Shown: positions 44,858 to 56,169, counted from the stretch's first letter. The stretch is 64,000 nt of DNA from Stenotrophomonas maltophilia (GCF_004684085.1 NZ_SRHZ01000051.1:104112-168111); one strand, 5' to 3'. Notes: generated from the letters alone by a model not told the origin. Translations and numbers: made by a program.

Positions 44858-46228
44858 TCAGCCCAGCACGCCACGCAGGGCGGCGGCGAAGGCGGTGGTG
44901 ATCGCCTCGCGCTGCAGGTGGCGGCCCTCGGCCACGCATTGGCGGCCATGGCGCCAGACCGATCGCAGCGCGCCATTACGTGCGGCGAACACCCAGCTGT
45001 CAAGCCATGCGTCATCCTGTCGCGCCTGCAGCGCGGGGTGGGCGGCATCCAGTTCGACCAGGTCGGCACTGGCGCCCACCTGCAGGCCGGCGGTCACGCC
45101 CAGGGCCTGTGCACCACCGTGCAGTGCGCCTTCAAACAGGAAGCGGCCGGTGCTGCGGGTGGCATCCGGGGCCAGCACATTGCGCCCGCGCAGGGTCAGC
45201 CGCTGGCCATACTCGAGCAGGCGCAATTCTTCGGCCGCATCGATCAGCACATTGGAATCGGAACCGACACCGAAGCGGCCACCCTCGCGCGCGAACGCCT
45301 GCATCGGGAACAGACCGTCACCCAGATTGGCTTCGGTGATCGGGCACAGGCCGGCCACGGCCTGGCTGGCCACGATGGCCGCGCGCTCGTCATCAGTGAT
45401 GTGGGTGGCGTGCACCAGGCACCAGCGCGCATCCACCGGCGCGTGGTCGTACAGCCACTGCACCGGGCGCTGGCCGCTCCAGGCCAGGCAGGCCTCGACT
45501 TCACGCACCTGCTCGGCGATATGGATGTGCACCGGGCCGTCGGTCAACGGCAGCAATGCACTCAGTTCCTCGCCGGTGACTGCACGCAGGCTGTGCGGCG
45601 CGATGCCGAGCACCGCATCCGGCAGCGCGGCCAGTGCCGGCTTCGCGGCGTCCAGCAGCTGCGCGAAACCGTCCACATCGTGGATCAGGCGACGCTGCGC
45701 CGGGTTCGGCGCTGCCCCGCCGAAATCGGCATGCGCGTAGAACACCGGCAGCAGGGTCAGGCCGATACCGGTCTGGTCGGCCGCCGCCGCGATCCTCGCA
45801 CTCATTTCGGCGCGGTTGGCATAGGCATGGCCATCGGCGTCGTGGTGCAGGTAGTGGAATTCGCCGACACGGGTGAAGCCGCTTTCCAGCATTTCCATGT
45901 AGGCCTGGGCGGCGATGGCCTGCACCGCGTCCGGCCGCAGATGGGCCAGGAAGCGGTACATCAGCTCGCGCCAGCTCCAGAAGCTGTCACCGTCCCCGCC
46001 GCCGATCTCGGTCAGCCCGGCCATGCCGCGCTGGAAGGCGTGGCTGTGCAGGTTGGGCAGGCCCGGCACCAGGATGCCGACACGGGTGTCGCCGTGCTGG
46101 GCGCCCTGCCCCGTGTGGATCGCCGTGATGCGGCCGTCCTGCACCTGCAGACGGACATCGCGGGCCCAGCCGTCGGCCAGCAGGGCGTGGGCGGCATGGA
46201 AACCGTGCGGGGAACGCGAATCGAACAT
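44858..46228 (-). CDS. hutF: formimidoylglutamate deiminase
   Basis: The 456-residue amidohydrolase has the metal-binding NLHSHAFQRGMAG, HIHIAEQ with a further His, and the GVGSDSNVLIDAAEELRLLEYGQRL motif with the catalytic Asp. It deiminates N-formimino-glutamate to N-formylglutamate and ammonia, the route that needs HutG next. Its presence shows the five-step variant of the histidine pathway. Divergent from hutI with 67 bp between starts. Confidence 0.96.
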   Translation of the reverse strand: MFDSRSPHGFHAAHALLADGWARDVRLQVQDGRITAIHTGQGAQHGDTRVGILVPGLPNLHSHAFQRGMAGLTEIGGGDGDSFWSWRELMYRFLAHLRPDAVQAIAAQAYMEMLESGFTRVGEFHYLHHDADGHAYANRAEMSARIAAAADQTGIGLTLLPVFYAHADFGGAAPNPAQRRLIHDVDGFAQLLDAAKPALAALPDAVLGIAPHSLRAVTGEELSALLPLTDGPVHIHIAEQVREVEACLAWSGQRPVQWLYDHAPVDARWCLVHATHITDDERAAIVASQAVAGLCPITEANLGDGLFPMQAFAREGGRFGVGSDSNVLIDAAEELRLLEYGQRLTLRGRNVLAPDATRSTGRFLFEGALHGGAQALGVTAGLQVGASADLVELDAAHPALQARQDDAWLDSWVFAARNGALRSVWRHGRQCVAEGRHLQREAITTAFAAALRGVLG

Positions 46229-46258
46229 GGCTGGACAACCCGAAATGGACGCCTATAT

Positions 46259-46268
46259 TGTATAGACA
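46259..46268. promoter_or_regulatory. probable HutC operator in the hutF-hutI divergent promoter
   Basis: TGTATAGACA is an imperfect palindrome (one mismatch) close to the TGTATATACA-type site known for HutC in Pseudomonas. It lies between the divergent hutF and hutI starts, where a single bound repressor could control both sides. Confidence 0.6.
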
Positions 46269-46295
46269 TATAAGCACAGCCGCGTTGTGGATGCC

Positions 46296-47519
46296 ATGCA
46301 CGTCGATACCCTCTGGTCCAACGTTCACCTGATGACCCTCGATGGCGAGGGATTGGGTGTCCTTCGCGATGCAGTACTGGCCGCCACCGATGGCCGCATC
46401 GTGCATGTCGGCCCCGCCGGCAGCGATGCTCACCTGCAGCCGACCACCCGCATCGATGGCGAAGGCCGCTGGATTTCGCCAGGCCTGATCGACTGCCACA
46501 CCCACCTGGTCTACGCCGGCAACCGCGCCAACGAATTCGAGCAGCGCCTGCAGGGCGTCAGCTATGCCGACATCGCCCGTGCTGGCGGCGGCATCGTCTC
46601 CACCGTGCGCGCCACCCGTGCTGCAACCCCGGACCAGCTGGCCAGCGAAAGCCGGCCACGCCTGCTGGCGATGCGTGCCGAGGGCGTGACCACCCTCGAG
46701 ATCAAGTCCGGCTACGGCCTGACCCTGCCCGACGAACGCAAGCAGCTGCAGGTTGCGCGCGCGCTGGGCGAGGAATGCCGAGTCAACGTGGTGACCACCT
46801 TCCTCGGTGCGCACGCGATTCCGCCGGGCCGCGAAGCACAGGAGTACACCGACGAGGTGTGCAACGTGATGATTCCGGCCATCGCCGCAGAAGGCCTGGC
46901 CGAAGCAGTGGACGTGTTCTGCGAGAACATCGCGTTCTCGCCCGCACAGGCACGGCAGGTCTTCGAGGCGGCGCGTGGCAACGGGCTGGCGGTGAAGATC
47001 CACGCCGAGCAGCTGAGCAACCAGCATGGCGCCGAACTGGCCGCCAGTTTCGGTGCACTCTCGGCCGACCACATCGAACATCTGGATGACGCCGGCATCG
47101 CCGCGATGGCCGCGGCCGGCACTGTCGCCGTGCTGCTGCCCGGTGCCTTCTACTTCACCCGCGATACCACCCTGCCGCCGATCGCCGCGCTGCGTGCGGC
47201 CGGCGTGCCGCTGGCGCTGGCCACCGACAGCAATCCGGGCACCTCGCCACTGACCAGCCCGCTGCTGGCGATGAACATGGGCGCCACCCTGTTCCGCCTG
47301 ACCGTGGACGAGTGCATCGCCGGCTTCACCCGTGAAGCGGCGCGCGCGCTGGGCCGTGGGGATCGCATCGGCCGCCTGGCCGTGGGCATGGACTGCGACC
47401 TGGCGATCTGGGACATCGACGCCCCCGCCGACCTGGTCTATCGCATTGGATTCAACCCGCTGCACGCGCGCGTGGTGCGCGGACAGCCCGACCTGCCTGC
47501 CTCCTGGAGCAACACATGA
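46296..47519 (+). CDS. hutI: imidazolonepropionase
   Basis: The start at 46296 ([15 protein letters not shown]) gives 407 residues. The amidohydrolase core shows [17 protein letters not shown] (metal His), KSGYGLT, and [10 protein letters not shown] with the catalytic Asp. It opens the ring of 4-imidazolone-5-propionate to make formiminoglutamate in the cytoplasm. First gene of the plus-strand hutIHGU operon; its stop overlaps the hutH start by four bases. Confidence 0.96.
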   Translation: MHVDTLWSNVHLMTLDGEGLGVLRDAVLAATDGRIVHVGPAGSDAHLQPTTRIDGEGRWISPGLIDCHTHLVYAGNRANEFEQRLQGVSYADIARAGGGIVSTVRATRAATPDQLASESRPRLLAMRAEGVTTLEIKSGYGLTLPDERKQLQVARALGEECRVNVVTTFLGAHAIPPGREAQEYTDEVCNVMIPAIAAEGLAEAVDVFCENIAFSPAQARQVFEAARGNGLAVKIHAEQLSNQHGAELAASFGALSADHIEHLDDAGIAAMAAAGTVAVLLPGAFYFTRDTTLPPIAALRAAGVPLALATDSNPGTSPLTSPLLAMNMGATLFRLTVDECIAGFTREAARALGRGDRIGRLAVGMDCDLAIWDIDAPADLVYRIGFNPLHARVVRGQPDLPASWSNT

Positions 47520-49057
47520 GCAACACCCTGGTTCTTCGCCCCGGCCATGTCACCCTCGCACAGTGGCGGCAGGCCTATCGCGGTGCGCCGCTTGCACTGG
47601 ACCCGGCCGCGCTGCCGGCCGTGCGCGCCAGTGCCGCCACCGTCGCGGCCATCGTCGCCAAGGGCGCGCCGGTGTATGGCATCAACACCGGCTTCGGCAA
47701 GCTGGCCAGCGTGCGTATCGAGCGCGAAGATCTGGCCACCCTGCAGCGGAACATCGTGCTCTCGCATGCCGCTGGCGTGGGCGAGCCGATGCCGGCCAGC
47801 GTGGTGCGCCTGATGATGGCGCTGAAGCTGGTCAGCCTGGCGCAGGGTGCTTCGGGCATCCGCGAGGAAACGCTGCTGCTGCTGGAAGCGATGCTGGTCA
47901 AGGGCGTGCTGCCGGTGGTACCTGCGCAGGGCTCGGTGGGTGCCTCGGGTGATCTAGCCCCGCTTTCGCACCTGGCCAGCGTGATGCTGGGCGTGGGCGA
48001 AGCCTTCATCGGTGACGAGCGCCTGCCGGCCGTCGATGCGCTGGCACGTGCCGGTCTGAAGCCGATTGAACTGGGCGCGAAGGAAGGCCTGGCGCTGCTC
48101 AACGGAACCCAGTTCTCCACCGCCTATGCGCTGGCAGGCCTGTTCGAGATCGAGACCGTATTCCAGGCCGCGCTGGTCACCGGTGCGCTGTCGGTGGAAG
48201 CGGCGAAGGGCTCGGACACACCGTTCGACCCGCGCATCCATGCCCTGCGTGGCCAACGCGGGCAGATCGCCACCGCCGCCACCCTGCGCTCACTGATGCA
48301 GGGCTCGGACATCCGCGAATCGCACCGTGACAACGACGTGCGCGTGCAGGACCCGTACTGCCTGCGCTGCCAGCCGCAGGTGATGGGCGCCGCACTGGAC
48401 ATCCTGCGCCAGGCCGCGACCACGCTGGAAATCGAAGCCAACGGCGTGTCCGACAATCCGCTGGTGTTCACCGAAACCGGTGAAGCACTGTCCGGCGGCA
48501 ACTTCCATGCCGAGCCGGTGGCCTTTGCCGCCGACATGCTGGCGATGGCGGTGTGCGAGATCGGTTCGATCAGCGAGCGCCGCCTGGCGATGCTGGTGGA
48601 CCCGGCACTGTCCGGCCTGCCGGCGTTCCTGACCCCGCGCCCGGGCTTGAATTCCGGCTTCATGATTCCACAGGTGACCGCCGCTGCGCTGGTCTCGGAG
48701 AACAAGCAGCGCGCCTACCCGGCCAGTGTTGATTCGATCCCGACCTCGGCCAACCAGGAAGACCATGTATCGATGGCCGCCCACGGTGCACGCCGCCTGA
48801 TGCAGATGGCCGAGAACGCGGCCAACGTGATCGGCATCGAACTGCTGGCCGCTGCGCAGGGCTGCGACTTCCACGCCCCGCTGCGCTCCAGCACCGCGCT
48901 GGAAACCGTGCGCGCCACCCTGCGTGCGCAGGTGCCGACGCTGGAAGAAGACCGCTACTTCCACCCGGACATGGTGACCGCCACGAACCTGGTGCGCAGT
49001 GGGGCGCTGGCGCAGGGTCTGGGCGCAGTGCTGCCGACCGTGGAACCGCAGGCATGA
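47516..49057 (+). CDS. hutH: histidine ammonia-lyase
   Basis: The 513-residue product contains the MIO-forming Ala-Ser-Gly (143-145 in [11 protein letters not shown]) and the catalytic Tyr54 in [11 protein letters not shown]. It removes ammonia from histidine to give urocanate, the first step. The ATGA overlaps with hutI and with hutG show strong translational coupling. Confidence 0.98.
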   Translation: MSNTLVLRPGHVTLAQWRQAYRGAPLALDPAALPAVRASAATVAAIVAKGAPVYGINTGFGKLASVRIEREDLATLQRNIVLSHAAGVGEPMPASVVRLMMALKLVSLAQGASGIREETLLLLEAMLVKGVLPVVPAQGSVGASGDLAPLSHLASVMLGVGEAFIGDERLPAVDALARAGLKPIELGAKEGLALLNGTQFSTAYALAGLFEIETVFQAALVTGALSVEAAKGSDTPFDPRIHALRGQRGQIATAATLRSLMQGSDIRESHRDNDVRVQDPYCLRCQPQVMGAALDILRQAATTLEIEANGVSDNPLVFTETGEALSGGNFHAEPVAFAADMLAMAVCEIGSISERRLAMLVDPALSGLPAFLTPRPGLNSGFMIPQVTAAALVSENKQRAYPASVDSIPTSANQEDHVSMAAHGARRLMQMAENAANVIGIELLAAAQGCDFHAPLRSSTALETVRATLRAQVPTLEEDRYFHPDMVTATNLVRSGALAQGLGAVLPTVEPQA

Positions 49058-49908
49058 ACGCCCATCCCGAATGGTTGACGGTGCACGAGGGCGATGCCCC
49101 GTTGATCGTCAGCTTCCCGCATACCGGCAGCGAGTTGCCGCACGATCTGATCGGCGACTACCACTCGCCGTGGCTGGCCCGCCGCGATGCCGACTGGTGG
49201 GTGCACGACCTGTACGACTTCGTGCGCGGCATGGGCGCGACCACGGTGCGCTCGGCGATCTCGCGTTCGGTGATCGACCTTAACCGCGACCCCAGCGGCG
49301 TGTCGCTGTACCCGGGCCAGAACACCACCGGCCTGTGCCCGCTGACCACCTTCGACAACCAGCCGCTGTACCACGCGGGCCGCGAGCCGGATGAAACGGA
49401 AATCGCACGTCGCCGCGACACGTATTTCCTGCCTTACCACGATGCGCTGGCTTCGCAGATCACGCGCCTGCGTGCACGCCACGGCACCGTGGTGGTGTAC
49501 GACGCGCACTCGATCCGCTCACATATCCCGCACCTGTTCGACGGCGAACTGCCGCAGTTCAACCTGGGCACCGCCGGTCCGTCCGGCGCACCCGACACGT
49601 CCTGCGACAACGCCCTGAGCGACGTGGTGGAAAACCTGCTGAAGATCAGCGGCATGAGCCAGGTGCGCAATGGCCGCTTCAAGGGCGGCTGGATCACCCG
49701 CCACTACAGCAACGTTGCTGGCGGCGTGCACAGCCTGCAGATGGAGCTGGCCTGCCGTGGCTACATGCACGAACCCCTGCCGGACCAGGTGGACGAACAC
49801 AGCTGGCCCACCCCGCTCGACCCCGATCACGCCGCACCGCTGCGCCATACCCTGGCGCAGGTGCTCAACGCCTGCCTTGAATTCGCTACGAACCGGAGCG
49901 CCGCATGA
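49054..49908 (+). CDS. hutG: N-formylglutamate deformylase
   Basis: The 284-residue product belongs to the N-formylglutamate amidohydrolase family, with the [13 protein letters not shown]-terminus, [21 protein letters not shown] and [11 protein letters not shown] motifs that hold the metal ligands. It releases formate and glutamate, completing the pathway begun by HutF. It overlaps both neighbours by four bases. Confidence 0.96.
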   Translation: MNAHPEWLTVHEGDAPLIVSFPHTGSELPHDLIGDYHSPWLARRDADWWVHDLYDFVRGMGATTVRSAISRSVIDLNRDPSGVSLYPGQNTTGLCPLTTFDNQPLYHAGREPDETEIARRRDTYFLPYHDALASQITRLRARHGTVVVYDAHSIRSHIPHLFDGELPQFNLGTAGPSGAPDTSCDNALSDVVENLLKISGMSQVRNGRFKGGWITRHYSNVAGGVHSLQMELACRGYMHEPLPDQVDEHSWPTPLDPDHAAPLRHTLAQVLNACLEFATNRSAA

Positions 49909-51572
49909 CCCGCAACGACCCGTCCCGCACCATCGCCGCGCCCACCGGCACCACGCTCAATGCCAAGAGCTGGCTGACCGAAGCGCCGCTGCGCATGCTG
50001 ATGAACAACCTGCACCCGGACGTGGCCGAGCGCCCGCAGGAACTGGTGGTGTATGGCGGCATCGGCCGCGCGGCGCGCGACTGGGAGAGCTTCGATGCCA
50101 TCGTCGAAACGCTCAAGCGCCTGGACGATGACCAGACCCTGCTGGTGCAGTCGGGCAAGCCGGTGGGCGTATTCCGCACGCATGTGGATGCGCCGCGCGT
50201 GCTGATCGCCAATTCCAACCTGGTGCCGCGCTGGTCCAACTGGGATCACTTCAACGAGCTGGATAAGAAGGGCTTGGCCATGTACGGCCAGATGACCGCC
50301 GGCAGCTGGATCTACATCGGCGCGCAGGGCATCGTGCAGGGCACCTACGAAACCTTCGTGGAAATGGGCCGCCAGCACTTCGGTGGTGACCTGACCGGCA
50401 AGTGGCTGTTCACCGGTGGCCTGGGCGGCATGGGTGGCGCACAGCCGCTGGCCGCGGTGATGGCCGGCGCCTCGTGCCTGGCCGTCGAGTGCCGCAAGAG
50501 CAGCATCGACATGCGCCTGCGTACCGGCTACCTGGATACCTGGACCGACAATCTGGACGAAGCGCTGCGCCTGATCGACGAATCGTGCAAGGCCGGTACG
50601 CCGAAGTCGGTGGGCCTGCTCGGCAACGTCGCCGATGTGCTGGCTGAGTTGCTGGCGCGCGGCATCAAGCCGGACATGCTGACCGACCAGACTTCCGCGC
50701 ACGACCCGGTGAACGGCTACCTGCCGCAGGGCTGGACCGTCGAGCAGTGGGATGAGAAGCGGGTGAGTGCGCCGAAGGACGTGGAAAAGGCTGCGCGTGC
50801 ATCGATGGCCAACCACATCCGCGCCATGCTCGGCTTCCACGCGCTGGGTGTACCGACCGTGGACTACGGCAACAATCTGCGGCAGATGGCACTTGAGGAA
50901 GGCGTGGCCAATGCCTTCGACTTCCCCGGTTTCGTGCCGGCCTACATCCGCCCGTTGTTCTGCCGCGGCATCGGCCCGTTCCGCTGGGCCGCACTGAGCG
51001 GCGACCCGGAAGACATCGCCAAGACCGATGCCAAGGTGAAGGAACTGATTCCGGACAACCCGCACCTGCACCGCTGGCTGGACATGGCCGCCGAGAAGAT
51101 CAAGTTCCAGGGCCTGCCGGCACGCATCTGCTGGGTGGGCCTGGGCGATCGTGATCGACTTGGCCTGGCCTTCAACGAGATGGTGGCCAACGGCGAACTG
51201 AAGGCACCGGTGGTGATCGGCCGTGACCACCTGGACAGCGGCAGCGTGGCCTCGCCGAACCGCGAGACCGAAGCGATGGCCGACGGTTCCGATGCAGTGT
51301 CCGACTGGCCGCTGCTGAACGCACTGCTCAACACCGCCAGCGGCGCGACCTGGGTGTCGCTGCACCACGGTGGCGGCGTCGGCATGGGCTTCTCGCAGCA
51401 CGCTGGCATGGTGATCGTCTGCGACGGCACCGAGGCAGCGGCCAAGCGGATTGGCCGCGTGCTGTGGAATGACCCGGCCACCGGCGTGATGCGCCATGCC
51501 GATGCGGGATATGAGATCGCGATTGACTGCGCGAAGGAAAAGGGACTGGATCTGCCGGGGATTCTGGGCTGA
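49905..51572 (+). CDS. hutU: urocanate hydratase
   Basis: The 555-residue product has the family's length and motifs: [39 protein letters not shown] (NAD-binding glycine loop) and [23 protein letters not shown]. It hydrates urocanate to imidazolonepropionate using NAD+ as an electrophilic cofactor. Last gene of the operon, followed by palindromic repeats. Confidence 0.98.
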   Translation: MTRNDPSRTIAAPTGTTLNAKSWLTEAPLRMLMNNLHPDVAERPQELVVYGGIGRAARDWESFDAIVETLKRLDDDQTLLVQSGKPVGVFRTHVDAPRVLIANSNLVPRWSNWDHFNELDKKGLAMYGQMTAGSWIYIGAQGIVQGTYETFVEMGRQHFGGDLTGKWLFTGGLGGMGGAQPLAAVMAGASCLAVECRKSSIDMRLRTGYLDTWTDNLDEALRLIDESCKAGTPKSVGLLGNVADVLAELLARGIKPDMLTDQTSAHDPVNGYLPQGWTVEQWDEKRVSAPKDVEKAARASMANHIRAMLGFHALGVPTVDYGNNLRQMALEEGVANAFDFPGFVPAYIRPLFCRGIGPFRWAALSGDPEDIAKTDAKVKELIPDNPHLHRWLDMAAEKIKFQGLPARICWVGLGDRDRLGLAFNEMVANGELKAPVVIGRDHLDSGSVASPNRETEAMADGSDAVSDWPLLNALLNTASGATWVSLHHGGGVGMGFSQHAGMVIVCDGTEAAAKRIGRVLWNDPATGVMRHADAGYEIAIDCAKEKGLDLPGILG

Positions 51573-51576
51573 CCGC

Positions 51577-51640
51577 AGGGGTGCCGGCCAGCGGCCGGCA
51601 CTACCGGAAACGTGTGGTAGTGCCGGCCGCTGACCGGCAC
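51577..51640. repeat. REP-like inverted pair (TGCCGGCCAGCGGCCGGCA type)
   Basis: GTGCCGGCCAGCGGCCGGCACTACC and, facing it, GGTAGTGCCGGCCGCTGACCGGCAC about 15 bases further. Located directly after hutU. Confidence 0.85.
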
Positions 51641-51746
51641 CGCCCAATGCATTGCCCGTGCAACCGAGCATGGGCTCGGCTCTACATGCTTGACCCAATG
51701 CCCGTCGCTGACCAACATGCGCCATCACCGCTGATGGATCACCGCG

Positions 51747-53183
51747 ATGTACCGCACGCTCGCTGCCGCATTGCTCTGCACGCTATTGGTGATTCCGCCT
51801 GCTTCGGCGCGTGACGTCCCCACCGTTCTCTCTACCCAGCTCGACACCCAGCTGCAGACCAACCGTGAACGCTACGGCATCGCCGGCCAGGCGGTACTGG
51901 TCGCACACAACGGCCAGGTGCTCTACCAGGGCGCCAGCGGTGAACGTGATCCCGCTACCCATGCACCGGCCACCGTCGATTCCATCTTCGCCGCGCAGTC
52001 GATGGCCAAGCTGCTGACCAGCACGCTGGTGATGCAACTGGTGGACCAGGGCAAGGTCGATCTGGATGCACCGGCGAGCCGCTATGTTCTGGACCTACCG
52101 ACTGCATGGCAGGCAATCCACGTGCGCGATTTCCTCAACCACAGCTCAGGTATCGGCGAGTACTACGACCGCGTGGACAACCGCTGGGTGAGCAAGGGCT
52201 ACCCCGGTGTGGCCCCTGACCTTGGCGCTGCACTGAAGGTGGCCGGCGCGGCACCGATGCAGTTCGCCACCGGCAGCCGCGTGCAGTACACCCAGGCCAA
52301 TTACCTGGTGCTGACCGCCTTGTTGGAAGCGCATTACCGCAAGCCCTACCCGGCCATCGCGCGCGAACGCATCCTGCAGCCATTGAAGATGACCAGCACC
52401 TCATGGGGCGTCACCAGCGTGCCAGCCACGCGCGCGGCGGTGCCTTACATCGGCAAGGACGGCCAACTGCAGCCGGCCAATGAAGATGCCTGGCCGGACT
52501 ACGGCTGGGGCCATGCCGATCTGCAGACCACCGTGGGTGACATGAACCGTTTCCTGCAGGCGCTGGCGACCGGCAAGCTGTTGCGCACGCCGACCCTGGA
52601 AAAGCTCTGGCAGCCGCAGAAACTGGCCAGTGGCGGCAGCAATTTCTTCTCCACCGGTTGGGACACCACCCGCAGCGACGGCTACACCCAGGTCGGCCAC
52701 GATGGCGGCACCCGCGTGCGTGCGCGGCTGGCCTACAAGGGCACGCTGGCCAGCGGTTACTGGGTGTTCGTGTACCTGACCAACGGCAGCGCCCGCAATG
52801 TCTGGTCCAGTACGCTGGTGGAGAGCACGATGGCGGTGGTTGCGCCGCAGGAGTTTCCGCATGCTGTGCTGTCCGAGCGGCTGATTGGCTACGCGCTGGA
52901 TGACAGCACCGATGCGAAACCGCTGATGCGTAGCTGGCTGCGCGACAGCAATGGCGTTCCCACCGGCGAACTGGAACGTGCGATCAATGGTGATGGCTAC
53001 GCCATCCGCGAGAGTCTGGGTGCCAGCAAGGCACTGAAGGTGTTCACGCTCAACACCGAGCTGTATCCGGATTCGGCCAACGCGTGGGACAGCCTGGCCG
53101 AGTGCCATGCGGCACTGGGTGATGCGGAGACTGCCAAGGCGCTGTACGCGAAGGCCAAGGCGCTGGCAAAGCCTTCGCCGTAA
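51747..53183 (+). CDS. exported beta-lactamase-fold serine hydrolase with TPR-like end
   Basis: The 478-residue product has a signal peptide (1-21) and a class C/penicillin-binding fold: Ser85-x-x-Lys88 (QSMAK), Tyr181 (YTQANY in place of YxN) and HDGG for the third motif. A C-terminal stretch (about 430-475, NAWDSLAECHAALGDAETAKALYAKAKAL) is one TPR-like repeat. Family members act as peptidases or esterases in the periplasm; resistance activity is not implied. It is a single-gene unit between repeat clusters. Confidence 0.88.
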   Translation: MYRTLAAALLCTLLVIPPASARDVPTVLSTQLDTQLQTNRERYGIAGQAVLVAHNGQVLYQGASGERDPATHAPATVDSIFAAQSMAKLLTSTLVMQLVDQGKVDLDAPASRYVLDLPTAWQAIHVRDFLNHSSGIGEYYDRVDNRWVSKGYPGVAPDLGAALKVAGAAPMQFATGSRVQYTQANYLVLTALLEAHYRKPYPAIARERILQPLKMTSTSWGVTSVPATRAAVPYIGKDGQLQPANEDAWPDYGWGHADLQTTVGDMNRFLQALATGKLLRTPTLEKLWQPQKLASGGSNFFSTGWDTTRSDGYTQVGHDGGTRVRARLAYKGTLASGYWVFVYLTNGSARNVWSSTLVESTMAVVAPQEFPHAVLSERLIGYALDDSTDAKPLMRSWLRDSNGVPTGELERAINGDGYAIRESLGASKALKVFTLNTELYPDSANAWDSLAECHAALGDAETAKALYAKAKALAKPSP

Positions 53184-53189
53184 ACCCTG

Positions 53190-53283
53190 CTGTAGTGCCG
53201 AGCCCATGCTCGGCTGCTCTTCGTGGTGATCGCAGAGAACCCGCGCTGCGCGCGATAGCCGAGCGTGGGCTCGTCTCTACAGG
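53190..53283. repeat. REP-like inverted pair (GCCGAGCCCATGCTCGGC type)
   Basis: TGTAGTGCCGAGCCCATGCTCGGC and a facing, less perfect copy ATAGCCGAGCGTGGGCTCGTCTCTACA lie about 40 bases apart, between the hydrolase and receptor genes. Confidence 0.8.
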
Positions 53284-53376
53284 GGCACCACAGGTGGCCA
53301 TACGCCGCCGGTGGGTGACGTGGCGCCGCCGACCTGTTAACTTGCGCGCCAATTTCGTGGTTTACAGCATTCCCGC

Positions 53377-55488
53377 ATGTCGCTCTCGTCGTACCGCCCC
53401 ACCCCCTCGCTGCTGTTCCTGGCCGTTTCCCTCGGCCTCTCCTCCACCGCCGCTGCCGCGCCGCAGGCCACCACGCTGGATGCCGTGCAGGTCACCGCTG
53501 CTGCCGATGCCAGCGCGCAGGCGCGCGAGGTACTGAAGCGCGTGCCCGGCGCCAGCAACGTCATCGACGTGGCCAAGGCTGACAGCCGCCTGTCCAGCAG
53601 TGCCGATGTGCTGGCCTACCAACCCGGCATCAGCGCGCAGTCGCCGGGCAACGAAGGCACCAAGATCTCGATCCGTGGCTCGGGCATCAACCGTGGCCCG
53701 GGTGCGCACGCCTCGGGCATTGCCGTGTCGATCGACGGCCTGCCACTGACTGGCCCGGGCGGCACGCCCTACGAGCTGCTGGAACCGCTGTGGCTGTCGC
53801 GCGTCGAAGTGCTGCGCGGCGCCAACGGCTTCGAGCGCGGCGCGCTGGCGCTGGGCGGTGCCATCGACTACGTCAGCCGCAGCGGCCGCGATTCGGCCGG
53901 CGTGCAGCTGCACTACGAAGCCGGCAGCCGTGGCTACCAGAAGCGCGGCATCAGCTGGGGCGGCGTCAGTGGCGATGTCGATTATTTCCTGGCCTACACC
54001 GATGCCGAATTCGATGGCTATCAGCGCCACGCGCGCGGCGACGGCAAGGGCGCGATGGCCAACATCGGCTGGCAGATCACCCCCGATCTGCAGACGCGCT
54101 TCTTCGTGCGCTACCGCGAGACCAATCACGAGACGCCCGGTCGCCTGACCCGCGATCAGATCCGCAACGATCCGCGTGCGGCGAATGCGGCCAACCTGGC
54201 CATCGATGCGCGCCGCCCGCAGCCGGGCAGCACCTGGCTAGGCAATGTCACTACGCTGAAGATTGATGAGGATTCCTCGCTGCAGGCCGGGCTGGTCTAC
54301 CACAGGTACCCGATGGACTTGAACGAGAGCCTGTACCGCCAGCAGCTGGACTACGCCAACCTCAACGCCACGCTGGACTACCGCCGCCGCCACCAGCTGT
54401 TCGGCCTGGACAGCGAAACCACGGTCGGCCTGCGCGTCACCCACGATCTGGACGCCGATGTGCGCGAGTCGTTGCGCTTTGCCAGCAACGGCTATGCCGC
54501 CGGTACGCGCACGCGTGACTTCCGCCACCACGGCACCGACAGTACGCTGCACGTCAGCAATACCCTCACCTTCAATGACCGCCTGCGCATGCAGACCGGG
54601 CTGGCGCTGATCAACACCCGCCGCGATGTGCAGGTGACCTGGCCAAGCAGCGGCGGCCGCCTGCGCGACCATGACTGGGACTACGCGCCGCGACTGGGTT
54701 TCACCTGGCAGCACAGCGCGCAGACGCAGTGGTTCGGCAACCTCAGCCGCTCGGTGGAAGCGCCGCATCCGTGGTCGATGATCTGGGGATCGAACCAGTA
54801 CTTCGGGCCGGGCAATGGCCCGTCCACCGGCCGCCAGCGCGCGCCGGTGCCGATGCAGAACCAGACCGCCACCACGCTGGAACTGGGCGCACGCGGTGAC
54901 GCGGCGCTGGGCCACTGGGAACTGACCGGCTACTACGCCCACGTGAACCACGAACTGCTGAGCGTGGAGCTGCAGCCGGTGCCGAACCTGTTCATCGCCG
55001 AGAACAACGCCAGCCCCACCGTGCACCGCGGTATCGAAGCCGGGTTGGACAGCACGCTGTGGCAGGCTGCACCGGGCCGCCTGTCGCTGCGTCAGGCGTA
55101 TACCTTCAGCGATTTCCGCTACCGCCACGACGCGCGTTTCGGCGGCAACCGCCTGCCCGGGCTGCCGCGCCACGCCTACCAGGCCGAGCTGCGCTTCGAT
55201 CATGCATCCGGCCTGTACGCTGCGCTCAATACCGAATACGCCTCGCGCATCGCCGTGGACTACGCCAACAGCTACTGGGCCGACAGCCACGTGATCTTCG
55301 GCAGCCGCATCGGCTACGACGCACCCGGTGGCCGCTGGCAGGCCTGGGCAGAGATGCGCAACATCGGCAACCGCCACTACGCCGCCACGGTCACACCGGG
55401 CTACGACGACGCCGGCAAGGATGTCGCGCGCTCGACGCCAGGCGAAGGCCGTGGCGTCTATGCGGGCGTGCGCTGGCGCTTTGACTGA
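53377..55488 (+). CDS. TonB-dependent outer-membrane receptor
   Basis: The 703-residue product has a signal peptide (about 1-28), a TonB-box-like TTLDAVQVTA (32-41), a plug domain (about 50-165, SIRGSGINRGPG ... RVEVLRGANGFERGALALGGAIDYVSR) and a 22-strand beta-barrel ending in WRFD with terminal aromatic residues. The motifs fit siderophore-type receptors, such as those for ferric dihydroxamates or catecholates, but the ligand cannot be told. No Fur box was identified with confidence in the 190 bp upstream. Confidence 0.94.
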   Translation: MSLSSYRPTPSLLFLAVSLGLSSTAAAAPQATTLDAVQVTAAADASAQAREVLKRVPGASNVIDVAKADSRLSSSADVLAYQPGISAQSPGNEGTKISIRGSGINRGPGAHASGIAVSIDGLPLTGPGGTPYELLEPLWLSRVEVLRGANGFERGALALGGAIDYVSRSGRDSAGVQLHYEAGSRGYQKRGISWGGVSGDVDYFLAYTDAEFDGYQRHARGDGKGAMANIGWQITPDLQTRFFVRYRETNHETPGRLTRDQIRNDPRAANAANLAIDARRPQPGSTWLGNVTTLKIDEDSSLQAGLVYHRYPMDLNESLYRQQLDYANLNATLDYRRRHQLFGLDSETTVGLRVTHDLDADVRESLRFASNGYAAGTRTRDFRHHGTDSTLHVSNTLTFNDRLRMQTGLALINTRRDVQVTWPSSGGRLRDHDWDYAPRLGFTWQHSAQTQWFGNLSRSVEAPHPWSMIWGSNQYFGPGNGPSTGRQRAPVPMQNQTATTLELGARGDAALGHWELTGYYAHVNHELLSVELQPVPNLFIAENNASPTVHRGIEAGLDSTLWQAAPGRLSLRQAYTFSDFRYRHDARFGGNRLPGLPRHAYQAELRFDHASGLYAALNTEYASRIAVDYANSYWADSHVIFGSRIGYDAPGGRWQAWAEMRNIGNRHYAATVTPGYDDAGKDVARSTPGEGRGVYAGVRWRFD

Positions 55489-55499
55489 TTGCCGCAGGC

Positions 55500-55522
55500 G
55501 GCGCCGGGTGTGATCCGGCGCC
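55500..55522. terminator. bidirectional hairpin between convergent genes
   Basis: GGCGCCGG and CCGGCGCC form a perfect 8-bp stem, 11 bases after the receptor stop and before the stop of the convergent membrane gene. No T run follows. Confidence 0.5.
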
Positions 55523-55534
55523 GTCGTTCCAGGG

Positions 55535-56053
55535 TCAGCCGATACGCCAGGCCGGCAGGCGCTCGCTGCGCTTCCAGATGGAAGGCGCGAACCCAATCAA
55601 CACCAGCGCCGCCAGCCACTTCGGTGAGGTGTTCAGCAGCGTCGCGGTGAGTGATCCATCGACGGGGGCGGTCATCTCCTGCCATGGGTTGTAGCCCAGG
55701 TAGATGATGCTGCCGGCCCACCACAGCAGGGCCGCGCCAACGCCTGCCAGCAGCAGTGCCAGCGTGCGGCAGGTCCAGCGATGCGACGTGGTGCCCCACT
55801 CGCGGGATACCGCTACCAGCAGGCCCACCACCAGCAGCGACACCAGTGCCACCAGTCCGATATCGACCTTGGGCCCAATACGCTCATAGCTGCAGGCGCG
55901 GCATTGCGCCCCTTCCGTGGCAGTGGCGGCTTCGGCGCCATCGATCTGCCCGGCTGCGGGCTGCGCCAGCGCTGCAAACGGCATCAATACTGCCAGCAGC
56001 GTCACCATGATCCAACGAAACAACATCCTGTTCCTGCGTGCAGCGACATCCAT
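55535..56053 (-). CDS. membrane protein of unknown function
   Basis: The start at 56053 has AAGGA at a good distance; 172 residues. After a signal-like helix (about 9-30) comes a short periplasmic segment with a CRAC motif (GAQCRACSYERIG), then three transmembrane helices (about 65-82, 94-115, 138-157). The Cys pair could bind metal or form a disulfide. No family recognised. It is convergent with the receptor gene. Confidence 0.75.
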   Translation of the reverse strand: MDVAARRNRMLFRWIMVTLLAVLMPFAALAQPAAGQIDGAEAATATEGAQCRACSYERIGPKVDIGLVALVSLLVVGLLVAVSREWGTTSHRWTCRTLALLLAGVGAALLWWAGSIIYLGYNPWQEMTAPVDGSLTATLLNTSPKWLAALVLIGFAPSIWKRSERLPAWRIG

Positions 56054-56169
56054 GCGCTTGTCCTTCTCAGGTTTGGTTGAAGACGGGCCACAGACCATGG
56101 CTTGGCGCGGATCATAACGCAGGGCCAGTTGGGAACGAAAATCCCGGATACAGCCTTACGCCTGCACCG

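Noticed and set aside
44918..47465. Long antisense frames opposite hutF and hutI
   Set aside because: Codon-structure shadows of the hut genes; no motifs.
49827..51728. Minus-strand frame of 633 codons
   Set aside because: It lies opposite hutU; hutU carries all family motifs.
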